Shown piece by piece: positions 55,046 through 63,828 of a DNA stretch of 64,000 bases. The notes beneath the pieces were generated by a model that saw nothing but the letters and a program-made list of their open reading frames with translations, did not search any database and was not told where the DNA came from. Numbering within the stretch: position 1 is the first letter of the stretch; every line of letters starts with the position of its first letter. The DNA comes from Paracidovorax wautersii (GTDB taxonomy: Bacteria > Pseudomonadota > Gammaproteobacteria > Burkholderiales > Burkholderiaceae_C). The position numbers and the translations under genes were made by a program. The stretch is from the NCBI RefSeq assembly GCF_900113035.1, contig NZ_FONX01000001.1, forward strand, positions 372,001 through 436,000, written 5' to 3'.

Positions 55046-57094
55046 GTGAACCTGCGCCGGACCCTGGCCAGCCTGCCCCGCGATGCGCGGGACACGCTGT
55101 TCCTGCTGGCCGTCATCGCCTGGGTGATCGCGCCGCAGGTGCCCTACCTGCCCGGCTGGACCAGCGCCTTCGCCGCCGCCGTCCTGCTCTGGCGCGGCAC
55201 GCTCACCTGGCAGGGCCGGCCCCTGCCCGGGCGCTGGCTGACGGGCGCGCTGCTGGTGCTGGCCGTGGGGCTCACGCTGGCCACCTTCCGCACCATCGTC
55301 GGGCGCGAGGCGGGCGTGACGCTCATCGTGGTGCTGCTCGCGCTCAAGACGCTGGAGCTGCGCGCGCGGCGCGACGCCATGGTGGTCTTCTTCCTGGGCT
55401 TCTTCACGCTGCTCAGCTGTTTCTTCGTCACGCAGTCGCTCGCCACGGCGGCGGCCATGCTGGTCGCGCTGCTGGGCCTGCTCACGGCGCTGGTCAACGC
55501 GCACCTGCCGGTGGGCCGGCCGCCGCTGGCGCTGTCGCTGCGCATGGCGGCGCGGCTCATGCTGCTGGGCGCGCCGGTGATGCTGGCGCTCTTCCTGCTC
55601 TTCCCGCGCATGGCGCCGCTCTGGGGCATGCCGGCCGACGAGGCGCGCGGGCGCAGCGGCCTCTCCGACGACATGGAGATCGGCCAGGTCACCCGCCTGG
55701 CGCTGGACGAGGGCGTGGCGCTGCGCGTGCGCTTCGACACGCCCGGCGGCCGGCCGCCGCCGCAGAACCAGCTCTACTTCCGCGGCCCGGTGCTCAGCGT
55801 GTTCGACGGGCGCCACTGGCGGGCCCTGGGCGCGCCCTCCTCCGGCGGCACGCTGGACCCGCCGCCCGCGCCCGCCCAGCTGCAGGTACAGGGCGATGCC
55901 GTGCGCTACGAAGCCCTAATCGAACCCCACCGCCGCCGCTGGCTGCTGGCGCTGGACGCCACCCAGCAGCCGCCCGAGCTGCCCGCCGGCATGCGCGCCC
56001 TCATGTCGCCCGATCTCAGCTGGCAGGCCAGCCGCCCCATCGCCGAGGTGCTGCGCTACCGCGCCGAAAGCCATCTGCGCTTCAGCCACGGCCCGCTGCA
56101 GCGCACCCGCCAGCTGCAGCCCTACCTGCAGCTGCCGCCGGGCCTGAACCCGCGCACGCTGGCCCTGGCCGCCCAGATGCGCGCCGACCCGGCCCTGTCG
56201 GCAGGCGGCACGCCGGCCTATGTTCAGGCCGTGCTCGACCGCCTGCGCACCGGCGGCTACACCTACACGCTGGAGCCGGGCGTCTATGGCGAGCACACGG
56301 CCGACGCCTTCTGGTTCGACGTGAAGGCGGGCTTCTGCGAGCACATCGCCTCGGCCTTCGTCGTGCTGATGCGGGCGCTGGACGTGCCGGCGCGCATCGT
56401 CACCGGCTACCAGGGGGGCGAGTTCAACGGCTTCGACGACGCCTGGACGGTGCGCCAGAGCGACGCCCATGCCTGGGCCGAGGTCTGGCAGGCCGGCACC
56501 GGCTGGGTGCGCGTGGACCCGACGGGCGCCGTCTCGCCCGGGCGCATCGGCGCGCTGCAGCGGCTGCAGGCGCCGCGCGGCGTGTTCGGCAACGCCATGG
56601 ACGCGGTGATCGCCCCCAGCATGGTGCAGACCCTGCGCGCCGCCTGGGACGCCGTCAACACCCGCTGGAACCAGTGGGTGCTCAACTACACGCAGGACCG
56701 CCAGTTCGACCTGCTGCGCGCCCTGGGCGTGCGCTCGCCCGACTGGCAGGACCTGGGCCGCCTGCTGGCCGGCCTGATGGCCGCCGCGGCGCTGGGCGGC
56801 GCGGCCTGGGCCGGCTGGCGCCGCCGCCGGCACGACCCCTGGCTGCGCCTGCTGGAGCGCGCCCGCCACCGCCTGGCCCGCGCCGGCCTGCCCCTGCCCG
56901 CCCACCTGCCGCCCCGGGCCCTGGCCGAGCGCGCCCGCGCGCACTTCGGCCCCGCGGCCGACGACTGCGCCGACTGGCTGCTGCGCATGGAAAATGCCCG
57001 CTACGCCGCCTATCCCGCCGAGACGCTGGCCGACCTGCAGCGCCGCCTGCGCGGCCTGCGCTGGCCTGCCGCCCGGCCACCCACCTCGCGCTGA
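55046..57094 (+). CDS. DUF3488/transglutaminase-like membrane protein
   Basis: A 682-residue protein. About six N-terminal helices (to residue 190) form the DUF3488 region, followed by a periplasmic transglutaminase-like core: nucleophile C431 in VKAGFCEHIASAFVVLMRAL, His in QSDAHAWAEVW, Asp in GWVRVDPTG. A late helix (about 565-590) and a cytoplasmic C-terminal tail (DUF4129-like) follow. GTG start at 55046 with GGGAGG. It is thought to act as a protease or crosslinking enzyme at the envelope, working with MoxR and DUF58. Confidence 0.92.
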   Translation: MNLRRTLASLPRDARDTLFLLAVIAWVIAPQVPYLPGWTSAFAAAVLLWRGTLTWQGRPLPGRWLTGALLVLAVGLTLATFRTIVGREAGVTLIVVLLALKTLELRARRDAMVVFFLGFFTLLSCFFVTQSLATAAAMLVALLGLLTALVNAHLPVGRPPLALSLRMAARLMLLGAPVMLALFLLFPRMAPLWGMPADEARGRSGLSDDMEIGQVTRLALDEGVALRVRFDTPGGRPPPQNQLYFRGPVLSVFDGRHWRALGAPSSGGTLDPPPAPAQLQVQGDAVRYEALIEPHRRRWLLALDATQQPPELPAGMRALMSPDLSWQASRPIAEVLRYRAESHLRFSHGPLQRTRQLQPYLQLPPGLNPRTLALAAQMRADPALSAGGTPAYVQAVLDRLRTGGYTYTLEPGVYGEHTADAFWFDVKAGFCEHIASAFVVLMRALDVPARIVTGYQGGEFNGFDDAWTVRQSDAHAWAEVWQAGTGWVRVDPTGAVSPGRIGALQRLQAPRGVFGNAMDAVIAPSMVQTLRAAWDAVNTRWNQWVLNYTQDRQFDLLRALGVRSPDWQDLGRLLAGLMAAAALGGAAWAGWRRRRHDPWLRLLERARHRLARAGLPLPAHLPPRALAERARAHFGPAADDCADWLLRMENARYAAYPAETLADLQRRLRGLRWPAARPPTSR

Positions 57095-57122
57095 CCGAAA
57101 CCGCCGAACCCGCGCCCGCTCA

Positions 57123-58250
57123 ATGACCGCCGACTTCGCCCGACTTTCCCGATCCTCCCGTATCGCTACGCTTTTCATAGCAGCCTGCGCGCTCTCCATC
57201 AGCGCTGCAGCCCAGAATCACCCGCAATCCACGCCGAAGAAGAAAAAGACGGCCGCCTCCGCAGCCGCAGCCAAGGCCCAGCCCGCCCCCGTGTTCTACG
57301 CCGACCGGGCCGACGCCATGGCTCTCGCCGACGACATCGCCGCCCGCCGCAACCTGGACCGCGAATGGGTGCGCCAGGCCATCGGCCAGGCCCGGCTGCT
57401 GCCGCAGGTGCCGCGCCTCATGCTGCCGCCGGCCGCGGGCAAGACGGCCAAGAACTGGCGCGCCTACCGCGGCCGCTTCGTCGAGCCGGTGCGCATCCGC
57501 GCCGGGCTGCGCTTCTGGCAGGAGAACGCCGAGACCCTGGCCCGCGCCGAGCGCGAATACGGCGTGCCGGCCGAAATCATCGTCGGCATCATCGGTGTGG
57601 AGACCATCTACGGCCAGCAGATGGGCAGCTTCCGCGTGATCGACGCGCTCGCCACGCTGTCGTTCGACTTCCCCGACGCCCACCCGCGCGCCGCCGAACG
57701 CAGGGCCTTCTTCCGCGGCGAGCTGGAACAGTTCCTGAGCCTCATGGACCGCACCGGCACCGACCCGCTCACGCCGCGCGGCAGCTACGCGGGCGCCATG
57801 GGCCTGGGCCAGTTCATGCCTTCGAGCTGGGTGCGCTATGCGGTGGACTACGACGGCGACGGCCGCATCGACCTCTGGAACAGCCCGGCGGACGCGATCG
57901 GCTCGGTCGCCAACTACTTCAAGGGCCACGGCTGGAAGACCGGCATGCCGGTGTGGTTCGACGTGCGATTCGACGCCGAACGGCTGCAGTTGCCCGAGCT
58001 GCTGGCGCCCGACATCCTGCCCACCTTCAGCGCCGCACGCATGGCCGAACTCGGCGCCCAGCCCCTGGGCGCGGGCGCCGCGCACGCCGGCCCCCTGGCG
58101 CTGGTGGAGCTGCAGAACGGCGGCGACGTGCCCACCTACATCGCCGGCACCGAGAACTTCTACGCCATCACGCGCTACAACTGGTCGAGCTACTACGCCC
58201 TGGCCGTGGACACGCTGGGGCGCGAGGTGGCGGCGGCGCGCGCCCGCTAG
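57123..58250 (+). CDS. mltB: Membrane-bound lytic murein transglycosylase B
   Basis: A 375-residue peptidoglycan lytic transglycosylase of family GH103. The signal peptide is at about residues 10-31 (RSSRIATLFIAACALSISAAA), then a Lys/Ala-rich linker and the catalytic domain. The catalytic Glu lies in IIVGIIGVETIYGQQMGSFRV, with SYAGAMGLGQFMPSSW and VDYDGDGRIDLW as family segments. No lipobox Cys is positioned for lipidation (the C of AACALS is not in a good lipobox), so it may be soluble in the periplasm. Start ATG 57123, 28 bp after the transglutaminase gene, without a clear ribosome site. Part of the signal-peptide coding sequence matches a dispersed repeat. Confidence 0.93.
   Translation: MTADFARLSRSSRIATLFIAACALSISAAAQNHPQSTPKKKKTAASAAAAKAQPAPVFYADRADAMALADDIAARRNLDREWVRQAIGQARLLPQVPRLMLPPAAGKTAKNWRAYRGRFVEPVRIRAGLRFWQENAETLARAEREYGVPAEIIVGIIGVETIYGQQMGSFRVIDALATLSFDFPDAHPRAAERRAFFRGELEQFLSLMDRTGTDPLTPRGSYAGAMGLGQFMPSSWVRYAVDYDGDGRIDLWNSPADAIGSVANYFKGHGWKTGMPVWFDVRFDAERLQLPELLAPDILPTFSAARMAELGAQPLGAGAAHAGPLALVELQNGGDVPTYIAGTENFYAITRYNWSSYYALAVDTLGREVAAARAR
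57165..57212 (+). repeat. Dispersed repeat, copy F, inside the mltB coding sequence
   Basis: GCTAC-N7-ATAGC (57165-57181) followed by 31 nt ending AGCGCTGCAGCC. Aligned without gaps to copy D after ATAGC, about 20 of 31 positions agree. It encodes roughly residues 15-30 of MltB, the hydrophobic signal-peptide core. Confidence 0.6.
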
Positions 58251-58272
58251 CGCGCCATCGCCCTACGATGTG

Positions 58273-58308
58273 AAAAGGCCCCGCCTTCCGGGCAAGGAAG
58301 GCAGGGCC
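58273..58308 (-). terminator. Intrinsic terminator between mltB and the phytase-like gene
   Basis: A 13-bp stem with one mismatch (58277-58289 / 58296-58308), 6-nt loop, TTTTC on the minus strand. It serves the phytase-like gene and perhaps mltB from the other side. Confidence 0.7.
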
Positions 58309-58342
58309 CAAGGGAGCGCCCTGAGCGCGCACAGCGCAGCGC

Positions 58343-60460
58343 TTACTGCGGCATCTTGTAGCTGGTCAGCGCCTGCGGGAACTTGATGAGCCAGAGGCGC
58401 ACCGGGCGCTCGCTGGCCACGCCCGGCGCCACGCGCGCACCGGCCGTGCCGGCGGGGCAGCCCGCGACGATCTGGCCCTGGGCGTTCACGGTGCAGTCTT
58501 CCAGGCTGCCGGCCACTTCCTTGCCGTTGGCATCCACCAGGATGGAGCGCAGGCCGAAGTCGTTGTCGTTCATCAGCGCCACGGTGTTGGCGTCCACCAC
58601 CGCCAGGCCCTCGGCCTTCTCGGCGACCCAGCCGGCGGCGTTCAGATCCAGCAGCCGGGTCTTGCGCAGGGTGACGACGGTGGAGAAGTCGGCGCCGTTG
58701 ACGGCCTTGCCGGACATGCTGCTCTTTTCCAGGTCGCTGCCCCAGGCGGTGATGTCGGTGGCGTTGGTGGGGATCTCGATCAGCACCAGCCAGTTGAAGA
58801 CCTTGCCGTCGGGCCCGGCGCCCTGCTCCACCGCCATGAAGCGGCTGCCGCCCAGCCAGGCCAGATCGCCCATCTTGGCGTTGCCGGTCTTGCCGTCCTT
58901 GTAGAGGGCCGCATCCACCGGCAGGGCGTAGAGCCGGCTCGTTTCCGTGGCCGGATCGAACGCCACCCAGCGCAGGAAGCGGGCGTAGTTCTGCACCTTC
59001 TCGCTCTTGCCGGTGGCCGCCAGCGTGGCCTTGCCGTCGTCGATGGGGCTTTGCAAAAAGCCGTGCAGCACGCCGCTGCTCTTGTCCAGGGTGAGGCCTT
59101 CCATTCCCCGGTTGGCGCGGCGCTTGGAGAGCACCAGCGGCAGGTCGGCCGCACCCGTGCCGGGCTGGTACTTCTTCAGGATGCGGCCGGTGGCCGGGTC
59201 CACCTTCGCGATGAAGGGGCCGTATTCGTCGGAGATCCAGAGCGCCTTGCGCGCCTCGTCCACCACCACCGATTCGGGGTCGATGCCGTTGGCGTCGAAG
59301 CCGGCCTTGGCGGCGTCATAGACCAGCCTGTCGGTCAGCGGGGTTTCCATGGTGGCGCCCACGCCGCTTTGCAGCGGCCGGCCGCTGGCCTTGACCGTGT
59401 CGCTCACCGACAGCGGCGTGAGCGACTGCAGCACGGCTCCGCCCTTGCCCACGCTGAAGAGGCCCAGCGAGGGCACGAAGCTCGGCGCCGGGAAGACCTT
59501 GCTGGCGCCGGTCTTCGTGGTGTCGGCCGGGGTGGGCGCGGTGGGGCCGTCGCCGTTGGGGCCGCGGTCGGTCACGCCGTAGAACTGCAGCGAGCCATCG
59601 GCCGCGCGGCCCTTGAAGGCCAGGCCCGAGCCGGCTGCCGGGTAGAAGCCCTGCGGAAAATCGCGCTTGACGGCCGCGTTGTCGCCTTCGTAGGGCACGA
59701 AGAACCTCGCATCGGCCTGCACCACGTACTTGGTGTATTGCACGGCGCCGGCCACGCCGTCGGCCACGGTGCTGGTGATGGGCTTGGCCAGCGCCGTGGC
59801 CAGGGTGTTCTCGAAATGCTCGCGCGCCAGCTGGCGGGCCGTGCCGCTGGTGTCGCGCAGGTTGTAGGGCAGGCCCCGGGCATCGTTGGCTGCGGGCAGC
59901 AGCGCGGCCAGCGCCGAGCCGAAGGCATCGCCGGCCTGCGCCAGGTCGATGGACTTGCCGGCCAGCGCCTGCGCCGAGGCCGCGGTGATGCGGATGCCAT
60001 TGGCGGGGTCGCCGTCCTCGTCCAGGCTCTGCAGCAATTGCAGGCGGTTGACGACCTTGGCATCGGTGCTGTCGGCCGTGCCCGCCAGATCCAGCGGCGT
60101 GAGAACGCTGCCGCAGGCGGCCTGGCCCAGCGCCACGCCGCCCAGCGAGAACGCCACCGTCTCGCCCTGCACGCAGCTGAACTGGCCCTGGGCATCGGTG
60201 GTGCCCGAGCCGCTGGCCGCGCGGTAGGCCAGGCCTTCGACGGCCGAATCGAGGAAGGTGCCGTTCATGCGCACGGTGGCCGAGCCACCGCCCGAGCCGC
60301 CCGAGCCACCACCGCCGCCGCTGCCGCCATTGCCGGCGGGCGGCGTGGCCGCCGAGGCGCTCGAATCGCCATCGCCCCCACCGCAACCGGCCAGGGAGAA
60401 CGCGCCGGCCAGGGCCAGCGCGACGAGGGTGGGCTTGAAAAGGGGAAGGGGTCGTGCCAT
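58343..60460 (-). CDS. Lipoprotein with esterase-like/phytase-like domain
   Basis: A 705-residue protein. Lipoprotein signal with lipobox LAGC (Cys at about 25), a Gly/Ser-rich linker to about residue 62, an N-terminal domain of about 190 residues (FLDSAVEGLAYRAASGSGTTDAQGQFSCVQGE), then the esterase-like-activity-of-phytase domain from about 240 (FKGRAADGSLQFYGVTDRGPNGDGP; ESVVVDEARKALWISDEYGPFIAKVDPATGRILKKY; NRGMEGLTLDKSSGVLHGF; AEGLAVVDANTVALMNDNDFG). This beta-propeller-like family hydrolyses phosphate or carboxyl esters outside the cell. A Pho-box-like sequence lies about 120 bp upstream. Confidence 0.88.
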   Translation of the reverse strand: MARPLPLFKPTLVALALAGAFSLAGCGGGDGDSSASAATPPAGNGGSGGGGGSGGSGGGSATVRMNGTFLDSAVEGLAYRAASGSGTTDAQGQFSCVQGETVAFSLGGVALGQAACGSVLTPLDLAGTADSTDAKVVNRLQLLQSLDEDGDPANGIRITAASAQALAGKSIDLAQAGDAFGSALAALLPAANDARGLPYNLRDTSGTARQLAREHFENTLATALAKPITSTVADGVAGAVQYTKYVVQADARFFVPYEGDNAAVKRDFPQGFYPAAGSGLAFKGRAADGSLQFYGVTDRGPNGDGPTAPTPADTTKTGASKVFPAPSFVPSLGLFSVGKGGAVLQSLTPLSVSDTVKASGRPLQSGVGATMETPLTDRLVYDAAKAGFDANGIDPESVVVDEARKALWISDEYGPFIAKVDPATGRILKKYQPGTGAADLPLVLSKRRANRGMEGLTLDKSSGVLHGFLQSPIDDGKATLAATGKSEKVQNYARFLRWVAFDPATETSRLYALPVDAALYKDGKTGNAKMGDLAWLGGSRFMAVEQGAGPDGKVFNWLVLIEIPTNATDITAWGSDLEKSSMSGKAVNGADFSTVVTLRKTRLLDLNAAGWVAEKAEGLAVVDANTVALMNDNDFGLRSILVDANGKEVAGSLEDCTVNAQGQIVAGCPAGTAGARVAPGVASERPVRLWLIKFPQALTSYKMPQ

Positions 60461-60579
60461 GGGAATGCCGCAGAGTGAAGGGGGAGGGATGCCGAAAGGA
60501 GTGCCAAAGGCCGCCCGCAGGCTGCGCCGGCCGTAGCGCCCGGCTATCCGTCCGGGCGTGACGATTGCAAAACACCTTC

Positions 60580-60597
60580 GTGTCAGCGTGATGACGC
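60580..60597 (-). promoter_or_regulatory. Pho-box-like sequence
   Basis: On the minus strand GCGTCAT-N4-CTGACAC, two heptamers 11 bp apart matching the CTGTCAT-type PhoB half sites at 5 and 6 of 7 positions. It lies about 120 bp before the phytase-like gene. It also contains the hairpin AGCGT-GATG-ACGCT, so it could simply be a palindrome. Confidence 0.3.
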
Positions 60598-60658
60598 TTT
60601 CACTTCTCCCGGATTCCTCCGCATTCCCGCCCCGGCCCTGCGCTGGCCGCCGGCGGCC

Positions 60659-61942
60659 TCAGGGCCGCTGCATGCGGCAGGTGAACGGCTGCTCGGCCTT
60701 GTCGGCCGCGATCTGCCGCACCACGCGAAAGCCGTAGCCCGAGCCTTCGACGTCGAACTTCACGCCCGGCGCGCCCAGGCGGTCCATCACGCCCACCACC
60801 AGCGGCTGCTGGAACTGGTGGTCGCCCGCGCGCATGTGGCCGGACTGGCCCGCCAGCTGCACCTGGGCGGTTTCGAGCTGCCGCGCCACAGCCAGCGCAT
60901 CGGTGCTGCCGGCGCGGGCCATGGACTGGGCCAGCGCCTCGACCATGAGCTGCATGCGCATGTGGACGTAGTCGTCGGCGGGCTTGGGAAAGCGCTGGCG
61001 GAAAGCGCGGTAGAAGGCCTCGCTCTGCGCGGTGGGCAGATTGGGCAGCCAGTCGGCCACGGCCACCACCTTGCCCACGCCGGCATCGCCCAGCGCGGCG
61101 GGCGCGCCCAGGGCGTTGCCGTAGAAGGTGTAGAACATGCCGTCGTAGCCCACCTCGCGCGCGGCCTTGACCAGCAGGGTCAGGTCGTTGCCCCAGTTGC
61201 CGGTGATGACGGCCTGCGCGCCGCTGGCCTTGATCTTCACGGCGTAGGGCGCGAAGTCCTTCACGCGGCCCACGGGGTGCAGCTCTTGGCCGGCCACGGC
61301 CACGTCGGGGCGCTGCGCGGCGAGCTGGCGCTTCGCCTCGCGCAGCACGGCCTGGCCGAAGCTGTAGTCCTGCCCGATCAGGTAGGCGCGGGTGAGGGAG
61401 CGGTCGTCACGCACCACCTCCATCAGCGCGGCCATGCGCATATCGGCATGCGCGTCGAAGCGGAAATGCCAGAAGCTGCATTTCTCGTTGGTGAGGATGG
61501 GGTCCACCGCCGAGTAGTTGAGAAACACCACGCGCCGCGACGGATCGCGTTCGTTGTGCTTGTTGATGGCCTCGATCAGCACCGCCGCGGTGGCCGAGGA
61601 GTTGCCCTGCATCACGAAGCGGGCCCCGTCGTCGATGGCCGAGCGCAGCGCCGAAAGCGCCTCCTCGTTCTGGCCTTTGCTGTCGTAGCGGTTCACCGCC
61701 AGCGGCCGGGCGCCGCCGGGCAGCGGCACGCCGCCGCGCGCGTTCACGCGCTCCGTGGCCCAGAGCACGTTGCGGAAGACCGCCTCGCCGGTATTGGCGA
61801 AGGGGCCCGAGAGGCTTTCGATCAGCGCGAGCGGAATGGGCGCGGCAGCGGGCTGGGCGGCTCGGGCCAGGCCCCCTGCGGCGGCCGAGAGCGCGGCGAG
61901 GGCGCCGGCCTGGCAGGCACGGCGACGCGAGAAAAGAGTCAT
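60659..61942 (-). CDS. Branched-chain amino acid-type ABC substrate-binding protein
   Basis: A 427-residue periplasmic binding protein of the LivJ type (Peripla_BP_6). The N-terminus SRRRACQAGALAALSAAAGGLARA is Tat- or Sec-like. The mature part has PIPLALIESLSGPFANTGEAVFRNVLWATERVNARGG and FVMQGNSSATAAVLIEAINKHNERDP. No permease or ATPase genes adjoin it, so it is an orphan that must work with a transporter elsewhere or in signalling. Start ATG 61940-61942. Confidence 0.92.
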   Translation of the reverse strand: MTLFSRRRACQAGALAALSAAAGGLARAAQPAAAPIPLALIESLSGPFANTGEAVFRNVLWATERVNARGGVPLPGGARPLAVNRYDSKGQNEEALSALRSAIDDGARFVMQGNSSATAAVLIEAINKHNERDPSRRVVFLNYSAVDPILTNEKCSFWHFRFDAHADMRMAALMEVVRDDRSLTRAYLIGQDYSFGQAVLREAKRQLAAQRPDVAVAGQELHPVGRVKDFAPYAVKIKASGAQAVITGNWGNDLTLLVKAAREVGYDGMFYTFYGNALGAPAALGDAGVGKVVAVADWLPNLPTAQSEAFYRAFRQRFPKPADDYVHMRMQLMVEALAQSMARAGSTDALAVARQLETAQVQLAGQSGHMRAGDHQFQQPLVVGVMDRLGAPGVKFDVEGSGYGFRVVRQIAADKAEQPFTCRMQRP

Positions 61943-62048
61943 GGAAGGCACACCGGATACGGCAAGGAACGGAAAAGGCCGCCGCCCGCGCATGCGGTGA
62001 TGCGGGGCGCCGGCCCGTGAAAAAGCGGCGCAGTGTAGCCGCGCGGGG

Positions 62049-62999
62049 TCAGGGGCGTGCCGCGCCGCTGGCCGACACCGCGGCGGCGTCATCGCCGGAT
62101 GCGGAGAAATCGGCCCGCAAGGTGGCGTCGGCCAGGGCGGGCAGCGGCAGGTCGGCGGTGCTGTCCGCGCTGGCAGCACTGGCCGCGCTGGCGTTGGCTG
62201 CCGAGCCCGCAGCGCCTTGGGCGGCCGGCGCGGCAGCCGCGGCCGAGGCAGAAGCCGCCGGCGCCGCTGCAGGCTCGGCGGCCCCGGTCGGGCCTGCGGG
62301 CGTGCCGGGTCGAACGGCCGGCTGTACGGCGGGCTGCACGGGCTGGGCCGCCGGCAGGGCCCGTTCCTCGATCTGCGACTGGGGCTTGACCAGCATGGGC
62401 GTGGCGCTTTCCGGCGCGGGCGCGGCCGGGGGCTGCACGAAGCGGCCGAACAGCTCGAAGAAACGCTCGTAGAAGCGCTTGTCGGTCACCGTCTCGCTGC
62501 CCACCTTGACGAGGGTGTCGTCCGATGCGGACACGGGCAGCGACAGCGAGCCCAGCGCGCCCACGCCCAGCGAGGCGGAGTTGTTGATCTTCTTGATGAC
62601 GTAGCGGTCCTGCAGCGCGCTGGCGAAGGCCGCCGTGTGCTTGCCGTCCGCCCCCTCCGGGGCGCAGACCACGCGCATCTCCACTTCGTAGTGGATGTCG
62701 GTGGAGGGCTGGAAATACTTGCGCCCCGCCACCATGTCATCGGTGGCGGTGTTCACCAGGTAGCCCTGGCTCAGCAGCGCGCGCCGGGCCGCCTCGCAGA
62801 CCTGGGCCTTGGGCGCGTTGATGTGGCGGGTGTGGACGTTGATGCTCTCGAAATCGTCCGGATCGAACCGGGCTGCGCCGGCCAGGCCGGGCATCGAATC
62901 GGACACCGTGGTACAGCCCGCCAGCACCGTGCAGACGAGGGCGGCCAGGGCCGTGCCGCCGATGGACAGGGCGTGACGGGGACGAAGCGTGAGGTTCAT
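62049..62999 (-). CDS. DUF2242 lipoprotein
   Basis: A 316-residue lipoprotein. The lipobox is LAGC (VCTVLAGCTTVSD, Cys about residue 29). The conserved DUF2242 domain follows (FDPDDFESINVHTRHINAPKAQVCEAARRALLSQGYLVN; NNSASLGVGALGSLSLPVSASDDTLVKVGSETVTDKRFYERFFELF), and then a long Ala/Pro-rich low-complexity tail. The function is unknown. Start ATG 62999 chosen because GGAA lies 9 nt upstream; an ATG two codons earlier is possible. Confidence 0.85.
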   Translation of the reverse strand: MNLTLRPRHALSIGGTALAALVCTVLAGCTTVSDSMPGLAGAARFDPDDFESINVHTRHINAPKAQVCEAARRALLSQGYLVNTATDDMVAGRKYFQPSTDIHYEVEMRVVCAPEGADGKHTAAFASALQDRYVIKKINNSASLGVGALGSLSLPVSASDDTLVKVGSETVTDKRFYERFFELFGRFVQPPAAPAPESATPMLVKPQSQIEERALPAAQPVQPAVQPAVRPGTPAGPTGAAEPAAAPAASASAAAAAPAAQGAAGSAANASAASAASADSTADLPLPALADATLRADFSASGDDAAAVSASGAARP

Positions 63000-63136
63000 G
63001 GGCATGGGTTCCAGTCGAATCGAGCATTGTGCCGACGCGCAGGTCACCACTGCGTCAACAGGCTCTCAGAGTCCCGCGGCCATGCGGGGTTCAACCCACG
63101 GCCAGGGTGCTGGTGGCGAGGGCTGAAAAAAAGGCT

Positions 63137-63164
63137 CTTGAAATGCAAAAACACGGTCGCATGT
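63137..63164 (+). promoter_or_regulatory. Sigma-32-like heat-shock promoter
   Basis: CTTGAAA (63137-63143), exact for the RpoH -35 element, and TCGCATGT (63157-63164) resembling CCCCATNT after 13 bp. It lies about 80 bp before the Hsp20-like gene. Confidence 0.6.
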
Positions 63165-63245
63165 TCGATCCAAGCGGAAGGCAAGTTCAGGCAAAAGATG
63201 CCAAGAACACCCAAGCTCCGCCAAACCCAACCAACTGGAGTCAAC

Positions 63246-63623
63246 ATGCTTTTCACCCCCGTCATCCGCCGCGCTTCGTTCCAATCGCCCCGTGCCGCCG
63301 ATCTGTCGCTGCAGCGCTTCCTGCAGAGCACCCTGGCCGCGCCCCAGCAGCCGGGCACCCAGGTCTCGCAGGACGACAAGACCGTGACCCTGCAGCTCGA
63401 CGTGCCGGGCCTCTCGCGCGAGCAGCTCTCCATCACCATCGAAGGCCATCAGGTGCGCCTGGCCAGCGTGGAGGGCGCCCCGCGCCAGGTGCAGCGCGCC
63501 TGGGAACTGGCCGACGAGATCGACGCAGCCGGCAGCTCCGCCAAGCTGGAAAACGGCGTGCTCACGCTGGTGCTGGCCAAGGTGGTGCCCGTGAGCCGCG
63601 CCCAGCAGCTGACCATTGCCTGA
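63246..63623 (+). CDS. Hsp20/alpha-crystallin-family small heat shock protein
   Basis: A 125-residue protein. The alpha-crystallin domain spans about residues 38-120 (QVSQDDKTVTLQLDVPGLSREQLSITIEGHQVRLASVEGAPRQVQRAWELADEIDAAGSSAKLENGVLTLVLAKV). The C-terminal IxI-type anchor is only loosely present (QQLTIA). It should act as an ATP-independent holdase. The ATG at 63246 starts MLFTPVIRRASFQS; upstream a sigma-32-like promoter, downstream a terminator, so it is a single-gene unit. Confidence 0.9.
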   Translation: MLFTPVIRRASFQSPRAADLSLQRFLQSTLAAPQQPGTQVSQDDKTVTLQLDVPGLSREQLSITIEGHQVRLASVEGAPRQVQRAWELADEIDAAGSSAKLENGVLTLVLAKVVPVSRAQQLTIA

Positions 63624-63645
63624 GCGCCTGCGGGCATTCCCCGAG

Positions 63646-63671
63646 AAAGGTGGCTTCGGCCACCTTTTTTC
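63646..63671 (+). terminator. Intrinsic terminator of the Hsp20-like gene
   Basis: AAAGGTGGC-TTCG-GCCACCTTT (63646-63667), a 9-bp stem with a stable TTCG tetraloop and T run. Confidence 0.93.
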
Positions 63672-63779
63672 GTGGCCGCGCAGGCCATGCGCCATGCCCA
63701 GGCGGTGCACTGCGCTGGTGCACCGCCCGCGCCGTCCACCACCCGCCGCCCACCCCCGGCGGCCGGCACGCGCGCCAAC

Positions 63780-63828
63780 GCTATGCAAAAGATAGCTGCC
63801 CACCCAGGAACAACCAGCGCTGCAGGCC
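63780..63828 (+). repeat. Dispersed GCTAT-N7-ATAGC repeat, copy G
   Basis: GCTAT (63780-63784), 7-nt spacer, ATAGC (63792-63796), then TG and AGCGCTGCAGGCC at the expected distance. It lies in the non-coding right end of the window. Confidence 0.72.
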
